Positions 1-7,386 of a stretch of 18,730 nt of DNA are shown piece by piece. Below the pieces are notes generated by a model. The model saw only the letters and a program-made list of their open reading frames with translations. It had not been told where the DNA came from and ran no database searches. Within the stretch, counting starts at the first letter, position 1. Every line of letters begins with the position of its first letter. Position numbers and translations under genes: made by a program. This DNA comes from Palsa-872 sp036844615 (GTDB taxonomy: Bacteria; Chloroflexota; Dormibacteria; Dormibacterales; Dormibacteraceae): assembly GCA_036844615.1 (NCBI GenBank), contig DAIUFK010000044.1, positions 1 to 18,730 of the forward strand. The letters run 5' to 3'.

Positions 1-475
1 CCAGGCCTTCTTCGACATCATCCAGTCGTTCAACGGATACCGCACCTGCTACTACAGGACGTTCAATGTCGGGCGCGCGACACAGAGCCAGCGTGATGCT
101 TACAAGCAGGCGCGCGAATGGATCGACGCGTCCATCGAGCTGGTCAAGCCCGGCGTCAGCACGGATCAGATCGCCAAGGTGTGGCCGAAGGCGCAGGAGT
201 TCGGCTTCGACAGCGAGATGGAGGCTTTCGCACTGCAATTCGGGCACGGCCTGGGGGTCGCCCTTCACGAACGGCCGATCATCAGCCGGCTGAACTCGCT
301 CAAGGACCCCGTGGAGATAAAGGAAGGCATGGTATTCGCCCTGGAGACCTATTGCCCGGCGGACGACGGCCATTCGGCAGCGCGGATCGAGGAGGAGCTG
401 GTGGTGACTGCCAAGGGCCACGAGGTGATCACGCTCTTCCCCGCCGAAGAGCTGATGATCGCAAACCCATATTGA
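1..475 (+). CDS. M24-family metallohydrolase (Xaa-Pro peptidase-like), C-terminal part
   Basis: The gene enters from the left edge, read from base 2, and ends at TGA 473-475, so only about 157 C-terminal residues are present. Visible M24 signatures are HGLGVALHE (the metal-ligand histidine region), GMVFALE (ligand Glu) and RIEEELVVT (second ligand Glu). The two aspartate ligands would lie upstream or in the first part of the window and I cannot place them. The loop after the first Glu reads ETYCPADDG rather than the EPG typical of prolidase and aminopeptidase P. The protein may therefore be a non-peptidase member of the fold (the creatinase and DddP lyase families share it). Its stop overlaps a TTG that is the best start for E1-alpha, so the two are probably co-transcribed and perhaps translationally coupled. 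Family assignment is firm; substrate is unknown. Confidence 0.85.
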   Translation, partial: QAFFDIIQSFNGYRTCYYRTFNVGRATQSQRDAYKQAREWIDASIELVKPGVSTDQIAKVWPKAQEFGFDSEMEAFALQFGHGLGVALHERPIISRLNSLKDPVEIKEGMVFALETYCPADDGHSAARIEEELVVTAKGHEVITLFPAEELMIANPY

Positions 476-1512
476 GTGGTCGATCCAGCTCACGCCCCGC
501 TCCCCAACCCTCTCCCCGCAGGGGAGAGGGAGGGCTCGATGACGAGACGCGGCTGCGGCTCTACCGGTTGATGGTTGAGCTCAGGGACTTCGAGCAACGC
601 GCCTATGACCTCTTCATGGAGAACCTGATCAAAGGCACCAGCCATCTCGCGCTGGGCCAGGAGGCGATCGCGGCGGGCTACGCAGTCGCGATGCGGGAGG
701 ACGACTACACGTTCTGCACGTATCGCGGCCACGCCCACACGCTGGCCCGAGGCGCCTCCATGGCCGCCGCGATGGGAGAGCTGCTCGGCCGCGCGAACGG
801 CATGATGCATGGCAAGGGCGGGTCGATGCACCTCACCGATGTCACGCGCGGCGCCATGGGCTCTTACGCGATAGTCGGGGCGCACCTGCCCATCGCCGCC
901 GGTGCTGCGTGGTCGGCGCAGGTGCGCAAGTCCGGGCAGGTGGCTGTCTGCTTCTTCGGCGACGGCACCACCAACATTGGTGCCTTCCACGAGGCACTCA
1001 ACCTCGCAGTTGTCTGGAAGCTGCCAGTGGTCTTCGTGTGCGAGAACAACCACTACATGGAATACACGCCGATCCGGTCGGTGACCGCTGTCGAGCATCC
1101 TGCCGCCGACCGCGCGGCCGCCTACGGCCTCGAGTCGATCCTTGTCGACGGCAACGACGCTGACGTGATGCACGACACAGCGGTCAAGACCATCGCCAAG
1201 GCTCGGTCGGGTGATGGGCCCTCGCTGGTCGAGGCGCTCACCTACCGCCACGGCGGTCACTCACGAGGCGACCCCGCGACATATCGACCGAAGGACGAGG
1301 TGCGCGAATGGATGAGCCGCGACCCGATCCAGATCTATCGCCAGCGCCTCACGTCAAGCGGCGTCGAAGCGGAAGCACTGCGGAAGATCGACGAAGAGAC
1401 GCGGAAAAAGGTGGACGAGGCGACTGATGAGGCGCGCAACGCGCCGGACGCGAAGATCGACGACATCGAATCCCAGGTATGGAGCGACGGGGGCTCGGCG
1501 TGGCGGAACTGA
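472..1512 (+). CDS. 2-oxoacid/acetoin dehydrogenase E1 component, alpha subunit
   Basis: TPP-dependent decarboxylating subunit of a pyruvate/branched-chain/acetoin dehydrogenase-type complex, cytosolic. Counting from TTG 472, the thiamine-diphosphate motif runs from GDG at residues 163-165 to NN at 192-193, the classic 30-residue spacing. GQEAI and KGGSMHL near the substrate channel and the loop YRHGGHSRGDPATYR are also present. About 346 residues, close to family length. The start is uncertain: no ATG or GTG exists in frame between the M24 stop and the conserved LYRLM helix. The candidates are TTG 472-474, which overlaps TGA 473-475, or ATG 568-570 inside that helix, which would cut the N-terminus. 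With the TTG start, the first 20 or so residues are a translated palindromic repeat (492-530). Its 3' end overlaps E1-beta. Which 2-oxoacid is used cannot be told from sequence. Confidence 0.9.
   Translation: MSGRSSSRPAPQPSPRRGEGGLDDETRLRLYRLMVELRDFEQRAYDLFMENLIKGTSHLALGQEAIAAGYAVAMREDDYTFCTYRGHAHTLARGASMAAAMGELLGRANGMMHGKGGSMHLTDVTRGAMGSYAIVGAHLPIAAGAAWSAQVRKSGQVAVCFFGDGTTNIGAFHEALNLAVVWKLPVVFVCENNHYMEYTPIRSVTAVEHPAADRAAAYGLESILVDGNDADVMHDTAVKTIAKARSGDGPSLVEALTYRHGGHSRGDPATYRPKDEVREWMSRDPIQIYRQRLTSSGVEAEALRKIDEETRKKVDEATDEARNAPDAKIDDIESQVWSDGGSAWRN
492..530. repeat. GC-rich palindromic repeat, copy 1
   Basis: A perfect 10-bp inverted repeat, CCCTCTCCCC at 508-517 and GGGGAGAGGG at 521-530, with loop GCA, is preceded by a conserved arm starting ACGCCCCGCTCCC. 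The same arm and stem recur at 10584-10623 with one change in the arm and a different loop. Short palindromes of this type are widespread as dispersed REP-like elements in GC-rich bacteria. This copy lies where the E1-alpha start and ribosome-binding site would be expected. Confidence 0.85.
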
Positions 1513-2474
1513 CCTTTCGCGAGGCGGTGGCCGCAGGTATCGCGCAGGAGATGAAGCGCGACCCGACTGTCTACTTCATCGGCGAGGACGTGGCCGCCGC
1601 GGGTGGCGTGTTCAAGGCGACTGTCGGCCTGCTGGACCAATTCGGGCCGGAGCGCGTGCGCGACACGCCGATCTCCGAGCAGGCGATAGTCGGCGCGGCG
1701 ATGGGGGCTGCGATGACAGGGCTGAGGCCTGTCGTCGAGATCATGTTCTCGGACTTTCTCGCGACCTGCTGGGACATGATCGCGAACCAGGTGGCGAAGA
1801 CGCGCTACATGACCGACGGCCAGGTCTCGCTGCCACTCGTCATCCGCACCGCGAACGGCGGCGGCTCACGCTTTGGCGCGCAGCATTCCCAGAGCCTTGA
1901 GAACTGGGCGATGGCGGTGCCTGGCCTGAAAGTCGTCGCCCCCTCCACGCCGGCTGACGCGAAAGGCCTGCTCGCAGCGGCCATCCGCGACCCGGATCCA
2001 GTCGTGTTCTTCGAACAGAAGTCGCTGTATGGAATCAAGGACGAAGTACCTGACGGCGAGCACCTCGAGAAGCTCGGCACGGCGGCTGTCCGCCGCGAGG
2101 GCAAGGACTGCACGATAGTGGCGCTCGCGGCGATGGTGCCGAGGGCTCTAGCCGCCGCGGTCGAGCTCGAGCGCCTGGGCATCCAGGCCACCGTGATCGA
2201 TGTTCGAAGCCTCGTCCCGCTCGACACGCGCACGATCCTGGCGGAGGTGAGGAAGACCGGCCACCTGTTCACGGTTGAGGAGAACCCACGACTCTGCGGC
2301 TGGGGCGCGGAGATCGCCTCCATCGTGGCCGAAGAGTGCTTCGACGACCTCGACGGACCCATCATCCGCATTACCACTCCTCACGTCCCGCTGCCGGCCG
2401 CTCAGCCGATGGAGGACGAGGCGATGCCGAACGTCGCGCGGATCGTAAAGACGGTCAAGGGAGCGATGCGCTAA
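1479..2474 (+). CDS. 2-oxoacid/acetoin dehydrogenase E1 component, beta subunit
   Basis: Transketolase-like beta partner of the preceding alpha subunit; together they would form the alpha2beta2 E1. Characteristic segments are ELTFREAV near the N-terminus, FIGEDVAAAGGVFKAT, the pyrimidine-domain stretch PVVEIMFSDF, FEQKSLYG, and the C-terminal transketolase domain with VIDVRSLVPLD and TVEENPRLCGWG. About 331 residues, the usual length. ATG 1479 overlaps the alpha gene by 34 nt. GTG at 1500 (overlap 13 nt, with a G-rich stretch just upstream) gives an N-terminus closer to family members and may be the true start. No E2 acyltransferase or E3 lies between here and the next operon, so the remaining subunits must be encoded elsewhere. 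Confidence 0.92.
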   Translation: MERRGLGVAELTFREAVAAGIAQEMKRDPTVYFIGEDVAAAGGVFKATVGLLDQFGPERVRDTPISEQAIVGAAMGAAMTGLRPVVEIMFSDFLATCWDMIANQVAKTRYMTDGQVSLPLVIRTANGGGSRFGAQHSQSLENWAMAVPGLKVVAPSTPADAKGLLAAAIRDPDPVVFFEQKSLYGIKDEVPDGEHLEKLGTAAVRREGKDCTIVALAAMVPRALAAAVELERLGIQATVIDVRSLVPLDTRTILAEVRKTGHLFTVEENPRLCGWGAEIASIVAEECFDDLDGPIIRITTPHVPLPAAQPMEDEAMPNVARIVKTVKGAMR

Positions 2475-2503
2475 GCCGCAACCGGGCAGGGGTGCCGGGA
2501 AAC

Positions 2504-2542
2504 TCTCAGCAGGTTCTCAGGTCTCTCTGACTGTCCTCACAG
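2504..2542 (+). promoter_or_regulatory. Four hexamer boxes at 11-bp spacing, candidate response-regulator operator
   Basis: Boxes begin at 2504 (TCTCAG), 2515 (TCTCAG), 2526 (TCTGAC) and 2537 (TCACAG), each exactly 11 bp after the last: two identical, one 4/6 and one 5/6 match. Direct repeats spaced by about one helical turn are the usual target of OmpR/PhoB-family regulators. They lie in the only real spacer ahead of the adaptor-ABC-lipoprotein genes, 60 to 100 bp before the adaptor start. No regulator gene is in the window. A clear -10 element could not be picked out. Confidence 0.5.
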
Positions 2543-2602
2543 CCGGAAACCCGATCGTTGCGGCGTGGCCCGAAGGCGATTACTGATCCTTCCCGCAGGC
2601 GC

Positions 2603-4000
2603 ATGAGAGCGCGCCTAAAGTCCAATTTCCTCAAGCGAAAGGTCCTCCTGGTCCTGGTCCTGGTCTTCGCGATCTTTGGCGGCTCAGTCGTGTACGCGCA
2701 GGCGGGGCGGCCGACCACCACCTACCGGACGGCCCTGGTCACGTACGGAACGATCACCCAGACCATCGGCCTGGCGGGCAACCTGGCTCCGGTCACCGAA
2801 GCCGACCTCAACTTCCCCTCCTCCGGCACCGTCTCGCTGGTCGAGGTGTCGGTCGGCGAGACAGTGGTCAAGGGCGAGCTGCTTGCCGCGCTCGATCCGA
2901 CGATCCTGGCGGCGCAGCTGTCACAGGCCAAAGCCACCCTCTCGGCGGCGAAGTCGAAGCTGGCGCAGGACGAGGCTGGGCCGACCGCGCAGAACCTGGC
3001 ATCTGCCAAGAACCCGGTCTCCGCCGCCCAGGTCAGCGTCAACAACGCCAAGATCAGCTATGCCGACACCAAGGCGATAAACGCGCAGCAGGTGGCTGCC
3101 GCTCAGAGCGTGGTCGACGCGAACTGCCCAGCCGGCCCGACATGCGCCCAGGACCAGCAGTCTCTCGCCATGGCGCAGGTGAAGGCCCAGCAGAGCAACG
3201 ACCAGTCGGCCGCCCAGCTCGCCTCGGCCGCGCAGCAGCTCGCAGCGGCCAAGAGCTCCCTCGCCGCATTTCTTGCCACCAGCATCTCACCGCAGACGAT
3301 TCAGATCGACCAGGCGCAGATCCAGATCGACCAGGTTGACGTGAACACTCTTCAGCACCAGCTGGACGGCGCAAGGATGACCTCGCCCATCGCCGGCGTC
3401 GTCTCCCAGGTGAACATCAAAGAAGGCCAGTCGGTCACCAACGGCGGGTCCACCTACTCGATGGTCGTCTACACGCCAGGCGCCTACGAGGTGACCGGAA
3501 CCGTCAGCGACTCGCAGGTCAACCTGGTCGCCATCGGACAGACCGCGCAGATCACGCCAGCCGGTTCCGCGCAGGCTGTGCTGGGCAAGGTGACCGCCAT
3601 CTCGCCGGCGGCGACCATCACGTCAGGCGTGGCGACCTTTGGGGTGACGGCACAGCTCAATGACACAAGCAACTCGATCAAGCCTGGCGTCTCGGCGACT
3701 GCAAGCATCGTCGTCAACCAGGTGGTCCACGTGCTCACGGTGCCGACCAGCGCGGTGCACACGACCGCTGCCGGCAACACGGTCCAGATACTCGAGAACG
3801 GCGCGCCGAGGTCCGTCTCGGTCGAGGTTGGCGCGTCGGATCCAACCCGGACCGAGATCCTGTCCGGCCTCCAGCTGAACCAGGTGGTCGTAATCGCGGT
3901 GGTCACGAGCTCCGTGCCGAGCAGCGGCGCCGGCACCGTCCTCGGAGGCGGTGGAACGAGGGGAGGCGCCGGCGGCGGTGCCGCGCGCGGCGGCGGATGA
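2603..4000 (+). CDS. HlyD/MacA-type periplasmic adaptor of an ABC exporter
   Basis: Membrane-anchored adaptor expected to link the MacB-like permease to substrate handling outside the membrane. From ATG 2603 it has a basic N-terminus, one transmembrane segment at about residues 13-31, a biotinyl/lipoyl half-motif (GTVSLVEVSVGETVVKGE), a long Ala/Gln-rich helical hairpin of about 130 residues, the second lipoyl half (MTSPIAGVVSQVNIKEGQSV) and a beta-barrel region. Two cysteines sit close together in the hairpin (CPAGPTC). The protein ends in a glycine-rich tail (GGGGTRGGAGGG). TTG 2558 would add 15 residues, but ATG 2603 places the basic stretch right before the helix. Its stop overlaps the ATPase start as ATGA, so the genes are coupled. 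No TolC-like outer-membrane partner is seen. Confidence 0.88.
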   Translation: MRARLKSNFLKRKVLLVLVLVFAIFGGSVVYAQAGRPTTTYRTALVTYGTITQTIGLAGNLAPVTEADLNFPSSGTVSLVEVSVGETVVKGELLAALDPTILAAQLSQAKATLSAAKSKLAQDEAGPTAQNLASAKNPVSAAQVSVNNAKISYADTKAINAQQVAAAQSVVDANCPAGPTCAQDQQSLAMAQVKAQQSNDQSAAQLASAAQQLAAAKSSLAAFLATSISPQTIQIDQAQIQIDQVDVNTLQHQLDGARMTSPIAGVVSQVNIKEGQSVTNGGSTYSMVVYTPGAYEVTGTVSDSQVNLVAIGQTAQITPAGSAQAVLGKVTAISPAATITSGVATFGVTAQLNDTSNSIKPGVSATASIVVNQVVHVLTVPTSAVHTTAAGNTVQILENGAPRSVSVEVGASDPTRTEILSGLQLNQVVVIAVVTSSVPSSGAGTVLGGGGTRGGAGGGAARGGG

Positions 4001-4689
4001 TCAGCCTTGAGACGGACGACCTGATCCGTCTCGATTCGATCACCAAGGTTTACGGGTCTGGCGATGCCGCGGTCGTGGCGCTCAACGATTTCTCACTCGG
4101 AGTCGCGGCAGGCGAAATGCTCGCGGTGATGGGCCCGTCAGGATCTGGCAAGTCGACGCTCATGAACATCCTGGGCTGCCTCGACACTCCGACCTCGGGA
4201 CGCTACTGGTTTGGCGGCGAGGATGTCAGCCGGTTGAACGAGACACAGCTTGCGCACGTCCGCAACCGGCGGATCGGATTTGTCTTTCAGCAATTCCAGC
4301 TCCTTCCCAAGCTCTCCGCCTGGCGCAACGTCGAGCTCCCCCTGCTCTATAGAGCTGCGGACAGCCGGCGCGACCTCGCCCTGCAGGCGCTCGACCAGGT
4401 GGGCCTCAGCAACCGCGTCGACCACAGGCCCACCCAGCTTTCGGGCGGCCAGCAACAGAGGGTGGCCATCGCCCGCGCGCTGGTAACCGACCCGGACCTC
4501 ATCCTGGCCGACGAGCCGACGGGCAACCTCGACACCGCCTCGAGCCGCGACGTCCTTGCGGTCCTCCGCGAGCTCAACCAGCAGGGCAGGACTATCGTCA
4601 TCATCACCCACGATCCGGAGGTGGCGCCGGTGGCGCGGCGCACTGTGGTCATGCGAGACGGCAGGCTCGTCCAGGGCGCAGCAGCGTGA
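3997..4689 (+). CDS. ABC transporter ATPase, MacB/LolD type
   Basis: Cytoplasmic nucleotide-binding subunit that drives the MacB-like permease encoded next. All motifs are present: Walker A GPSGSGKST at residues 46-54, Q-loop in FVFQQFQLLP, signature LSGGQQQR starting at 148, Walker B LILADEPTG at 168-176, and the switch histidine at 205. The 230-residue length and the sequence PSGSGKSTLMNILGCLDTPTSG are typical of the LolD/MacB subfamily, in which the ATPase serves FtsX-fold permeases. It overlaps the adaptor by 4 nt upstream and the permease by 4 nt (GTGA at 4686-4689) downstream, so all three are expected to be made together. The substrate cannot be read from this subunit. Confidence 0.95.
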   Translation: MISLETDDLIRLDSITKVYGSGDAAVVALNDFSLGVAAGEMLAVMGPSGSGKSTLMNILGCLDTPTSGRYWFGGEDVSRLNETQLAHVRNRRIGFVFQQFQLLPKLSAWRNVELPLLYRAADSRRDLALQALDQVGLSNRVDHRPTQLSGGQQQRVAIARALVTDPDLILADEPTGNLDTASSRDVLAVLRELNQQGRTIVIITHDPEVAPVARRTVVMRDGRLVQGAAA

Positions 4690-5900
4690 GCCTGCTGCAC
4701 ACCATCGAGACCGGCCTGCGCAGCCTGCTCGGCCACCGGCTGCGGTCGGTGCTGACGACGCTTGGCATCCTCTTCGGCGTCGCCGCGGTCATCTCCACCG
4801 TCGGCATCGGGCAGGCCTCCTCCGACAGCGTCACCGCCCGTATCTCGTCACTCGGCACAAACCTTCTGACGATCTCGCCGGGGAGCACGGTGTCAGGCGG
4901 CGTGTTCGGAGGCGGCGGCAGCGCCAACACGCTGACGATGTCCGACGTCGCCGGACTGCTCGACAGGCAGAATGCGCCGGACGTCGCGGCTGTCGCACCA
5001 GTCTCGCAAGGAAGGGCTTCGCTGGTGAGCGCGTCCAGCAACTGGAGCACCACCGTTTCCGGCAGCACGCCTGACTGGCTGGCTGCCAATTCGCGTGGCA
5101 TGGGCAGCGGCTCGTTCATCACCGCGGCGGACGTAAGCAGGCAAGCGCAGGTGATCGTCCTCGGGTCGACGACGGCCGCCAACCTTGGCGCGGGAGTCGG
5201 TGACCTCATCACCGTCAAGCAGATCCCATTCCAGGTCATCGGCATCCTTGCCTCGGCGGGAAGCCAGGGCTTCGGAAACCAGGACGACCTCGCTGTCGTG
5301 CCCATCACCACTGCCCAGAGCGAGCTCGTGGGAGGTGTCGGCACTGTGCAGCGAATCCTGCTGAGCGCGACGAGCCAGGCGACCCTTGGGTCTGCCTACC
5401 TGGAGGCAAACCAGGTCCTGCTGCAGACCCATCACATCACGAACCCGTCGCAGGCTGACTACTCGATCACCAGCTCGACGCAGGTGTTGAGCACAGCGCA
5501 GGCAGTCACCCAGACGCTCACGATCCTGCTGGCGAGCGTCGCAGCGATCTCACTCCTCGTGGGTGGGATCGGCGTGATGAACATCATGCTGGTGTCGGTC
5601 ACTGAGCGTACCGGCGAGATCGGCTTGCGCAAGGCCCTCGGCGCGACGCCTGGCGATCTCTTCCGGCAGTTCGTGATCGAGGCTGGAGTGCTCACCGCGG
5701 TCGGCGGGCTGCTGGGGGTGGCCACAGGGCTTGCCGCCGGCTACATAGTCCCGCGCACCGCGAACATCGCCGTCACCATCACCCCGCTGCCGGTCCTTGT
5801 CGCGGTCGCCGTGGCTGTGGCGGTCGGCCTCGTCTTCGGAGTCTACCCGGCGCTGAGGGCGGCAAGGCTCGCCCCGATCGAAGCGCTGCGAGCCCAGTAA
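4686..5900 (+). CDS. MacB-type ABC transporter permease (FtsX fold)
   Basis: Membrane subunit, 404 residues, starting at GTG inside the ATPase stop. Layout is the MacB one: an N-terminal helix at about residues 18-42 after an amphipathic stretch (GLRSLLGHRLRSVLTTLGI), an extracytoplasmic MacB_PCD domain to about 270, then three helices near 277-303, 329-355 and 365-392 forming the FtsX domain. GIGVMNIMLVSVTERTGEIG and RKALGA are the well-conserved coupling region. Ends PALRAARLAPIEALR, the usual MacB C-terminus. Unlike E. coli MacB, the ATPase is a separate polypeptide. The MacB family works as a mechanotransmission exporter for peptides, lipids or antibiotics; the substrate here is unknown. 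The gene is followed 17 nt later by the lipoprotein gene. Confidence 0.93.
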   Translation: MSLLHTIETGLRSLLGHRLRSVLTTLGILFGVAAVISTVGIGQASSDSVTARISSLGTNLLTISPGSTVSGGVFGGGGSANTLTMSDVAGLLDRQNAPDVAAVAPVSQGRASLVSASSNWSTTVSGSTPDWLAANSRGMGSGSFITAADVSRQAQVIVLGSTTAANLGAGVGDLITVKQIPFQVIGILASAGSQGFGNQDDLAVVPITTAQSELVGGVGTVQRILLSATSQATLGSAYLEANQVLLQTHHITNPSQADYSITSSTQVLSTAQAVTQTLTILLASVAAISLLVGGIGVMNIMLVSVTERTGEIGLRKALGATPGDLFRQFVIEAGVLTAVGGLLGVATGLAAGYIVPRTANIAVTITPLPVLVAVAVAVAVGLVFGVYPALRAARLAPIEALRAQ

Positions 5901-5917
5901 CCAGGGAAAAGGACACC

Positions 5918-6676
5918 ATGAACCGATTCATCCCAGCCATCGCCGTCGCCGCCTTCGTCCTTGCCTCATGCGGCGCCTCAGCGAACACCGGCTCGAGCTC
6001 ACCGAGCCCGGGGGCGGGCAACGCAGCCCGCAACGGTGCCTCGGGACAGCTCGTGCAGATCAACGGCCAGACCCTCATCCTGACCGGTCCTAACGGCGAC
6101 ACGACTGTCACCTACACCACAGACACCACGTTCACCAAGACGTCGATCGCCAGCCTTGGCGACATCATCCGCGGAACTTGCATCCTGGCGAGTGGTGTCA
6201 AGGACGCCGCGGGCACGATAACCGCGACCACGGTGAGCATCTCTCCAAAAGCTGCGACCGGGTGCGCGGCCCGCAACTTAGTGCCGAGCCCTGGCGCGAG
6301 CCCGAGGCCAACCCCCACCCCACGCCCCAGCACGACTCCACGCCCAGGTGGCCAGCCGAACGGCACTTTCGTGAGCGGCGAGGTCACTGCGGTGAGCGGC
6401 GTCTCGGTCACGGTGCTGACGCAGGCGAACGTCAGCCAGAAGATCACAGTGGCGAGCGCCGCAGTCGTCACCAAGATGGCGACGGTGTCGGCAGCCGACC
6501 TCCAGAACGGTCAGTGCATCCGCGCCAACGGATCGCGTGACGCGGCAGGCAACGTGCAGGCGACCTCGATCACCATCACGCCGGCAGGTCCCTCGGGCAC
6601 CTGCACGACGGGGCTCGGTGGCAGGGGACCCGGCGGCGGCGGCGGCGGCTTCCCGGGCGCCGGCAACGGGGGCTAG
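5918..6676 (+). CDS. Lipoprotein with two DUF5666-like domains
   Basis: 252 residues, with AAAAGGA 4 nt before the ATG. The N-terminus is a lipoprotein signal with lipobox LASC (Cys18), so the product should be anchored on the outer face of the membrane. Two related beta-rich modules follow, about residues 42-120 and 146-226. Each contains a G-x-(L/V)-x-x-(I/V)-x-G opening, a T/V-rich strand, an L/I-x-x-G-x-C-I turn, a DAAG-(T/N)-(I/V)-x-A-T strand and ends near GC or GTC. This resembles DUF5666, a family of no known function. Each module has a cysteine in the G-(T/Q)-C-I turn and one at its end, possibly disulfide-bonded. A Pro/Thr linker joins the modules, and a glycine-rich tail resembling that of the adaptor ends the protein. 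Last gene of the export operon; a cargo or accessory role is only inferred. Confidence 0.8.
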   Translation: MNRFIPAIAVAAFVLASCGASANTGSSSPSPGAGNAARNGASGQLVQINGQTLILTGPNGDTTVTYTTDTTFTKTSIASLGDIIRGTCILASGVKDAAGTITATTVSISPKAATGCAARNLVPSPGASPRPTPTPRPSTTPRPGGQPNGTFVSGEVTAVSGVSVTVLTQANVSQKITVASAAVVTKMATVSAADLQNGQCIRANGSRDAAGNVQATSITITPAGPSGTCTTGLGGRGPGGGGGGFPGAGNGG

Positions 6677-7347
6677 TTACAAAGCACCTTCACGTCGTTG
6701 GTGACTGCAGCGGTGTCGTCGGGCAGCGTGAGCACGGCTGTGCGGAACTGGTCGAGGCCCTGGGCGACCTTATCCCTGTCGCCGGTTTTGAAGCCGATGA
6801 GCGAGATCTGTAAGCCGCCGTCCATCGCCAGGAGATCGCCCTTGTACCTTGCGAGGTGAGTCGTCATGCACGCCGGGATGTCCCCGTTCTTGATGACCGC
6901 CAGCGCATATTGCAGCTTCACGTCCATCGCAGTGATCGCGGTTTGACACGCAACGGTCAGATTTCCCTTGCAGTTCGTGCTGATCGCCGGCAATGCACGA
7001 ACCACCTCGATAAGCGCCGGCTGCTCCCCATCATTCCAGAACGTTGAGGCCCGGGCGTACTCGACTCCAGCCGGGGTCGGGGTCGGGGTCGGGAACGCGG
7101 GCGGAGTGCGGAATCCCGGAAACAGGAGACTGCTGAGGGCCCAGCCCACGGCCCCGATCACGAGCACCGCCACCACGACTTTGACCCACGGGTAGTCGTG
7201 CACCTGAGCCGGCTTGACCCCCCAGAGCTGCGGGGCGGGCTCAGCCTCTGGAGGTGGGGCGGGCGGCACCGAAGGAGGCGGCGGCGGCGGCGGCGGCGGC
7301 GGCGCCGACGGTGGCGGGGGTGCCAGCCAGCCGGGGGGATCGCTCAT
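6673..7347 (-). CDS. Proline-rich single-helix membrane protein, unknown function
   Basis: 224 residues from ATG 7347; GTG 7353 would add two. The first 45 or so residues are a proline-rich cytoplasmic segment with a run of ten prolines. Then comes one transmembrane helix (VKVVVAVLVIGAVGWALS), a short Pro/Thr linker, and an extracytoplasmic helical-looking domain of about 125 residues with cysteines in NCKGN, VAC, IPAC and at VLC near the C-terminus. I do not recognise the domain. Its stop codon shares the CTAG at 6673-6676 with the convergent lipoprotein gene. The start is 39 nt downstream of the tandem-repeat secreted protein on the same strand, so the two may form an operon. The topology (proline-rich tail, one helix, exported domain) is common in Actinobacteria and Chloroflexota. 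Confidence 0.7.
   Translation of the reverse strand: MSDPPGWLAPPPPSAPPPPPPPPPPSVPPAPPPEAEPAPQLWGVKPAQVHDYPWVKVVVAVLVIGAVGWALSSLLFPGFRTPPAFPTPTPTPAGVEYARASTFWNDGEQPALIEVVRALPAISTNCKGNLTVACQTAITAMDVKLQYALAVIKNGDIPACMTTHLARYKGDLLAMDGGLQISLIGFKTGDRDKVAQGLDQFRTAVLTLPDDTAAVTNDVKVLCN
7277..7303. repeat. (GGC)9 microsatellite coding for polyproline
   Basis: Nine uninterrupted GGC triplets. On the minus strand they are read as CCG and encode most of the ten-proline run of the one-helix membrane protein. Slippage would change the number of prolines without shifting the frame. Confidence 0.85.
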
Positions 7348-7386
7348 GGCCACCAGTATCCGCGACGGGGTCGGCCGGGGTCTACG

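Noticed and set aside
490..1260. 256-codon open frame on the minus strand opposite E1-alpha
   Set aside because: Shadow of the alpha gene in GC-rich DNA. The plus strand carries the full TPP motif and conserved E1 blocks; the minus product looks like no family.
2558..2602. TTG 2558 as start of the adaptor gene
   Set aside because: It adds 15 residues without helix or domain. ATG 2603 gives a standard basic N-terminus directly before the membrane helix, although its ribosome-binding site is weak.
4686..5900. Permease considered as FtsX or LolC
   Set aside because: Single N-terminal helix, large extracytoplasmic domain, three C-terminal helices, adjacent HlyD-type adaptor and the GIGVMNIMLVSVTERTGEIG block fit MacB better.
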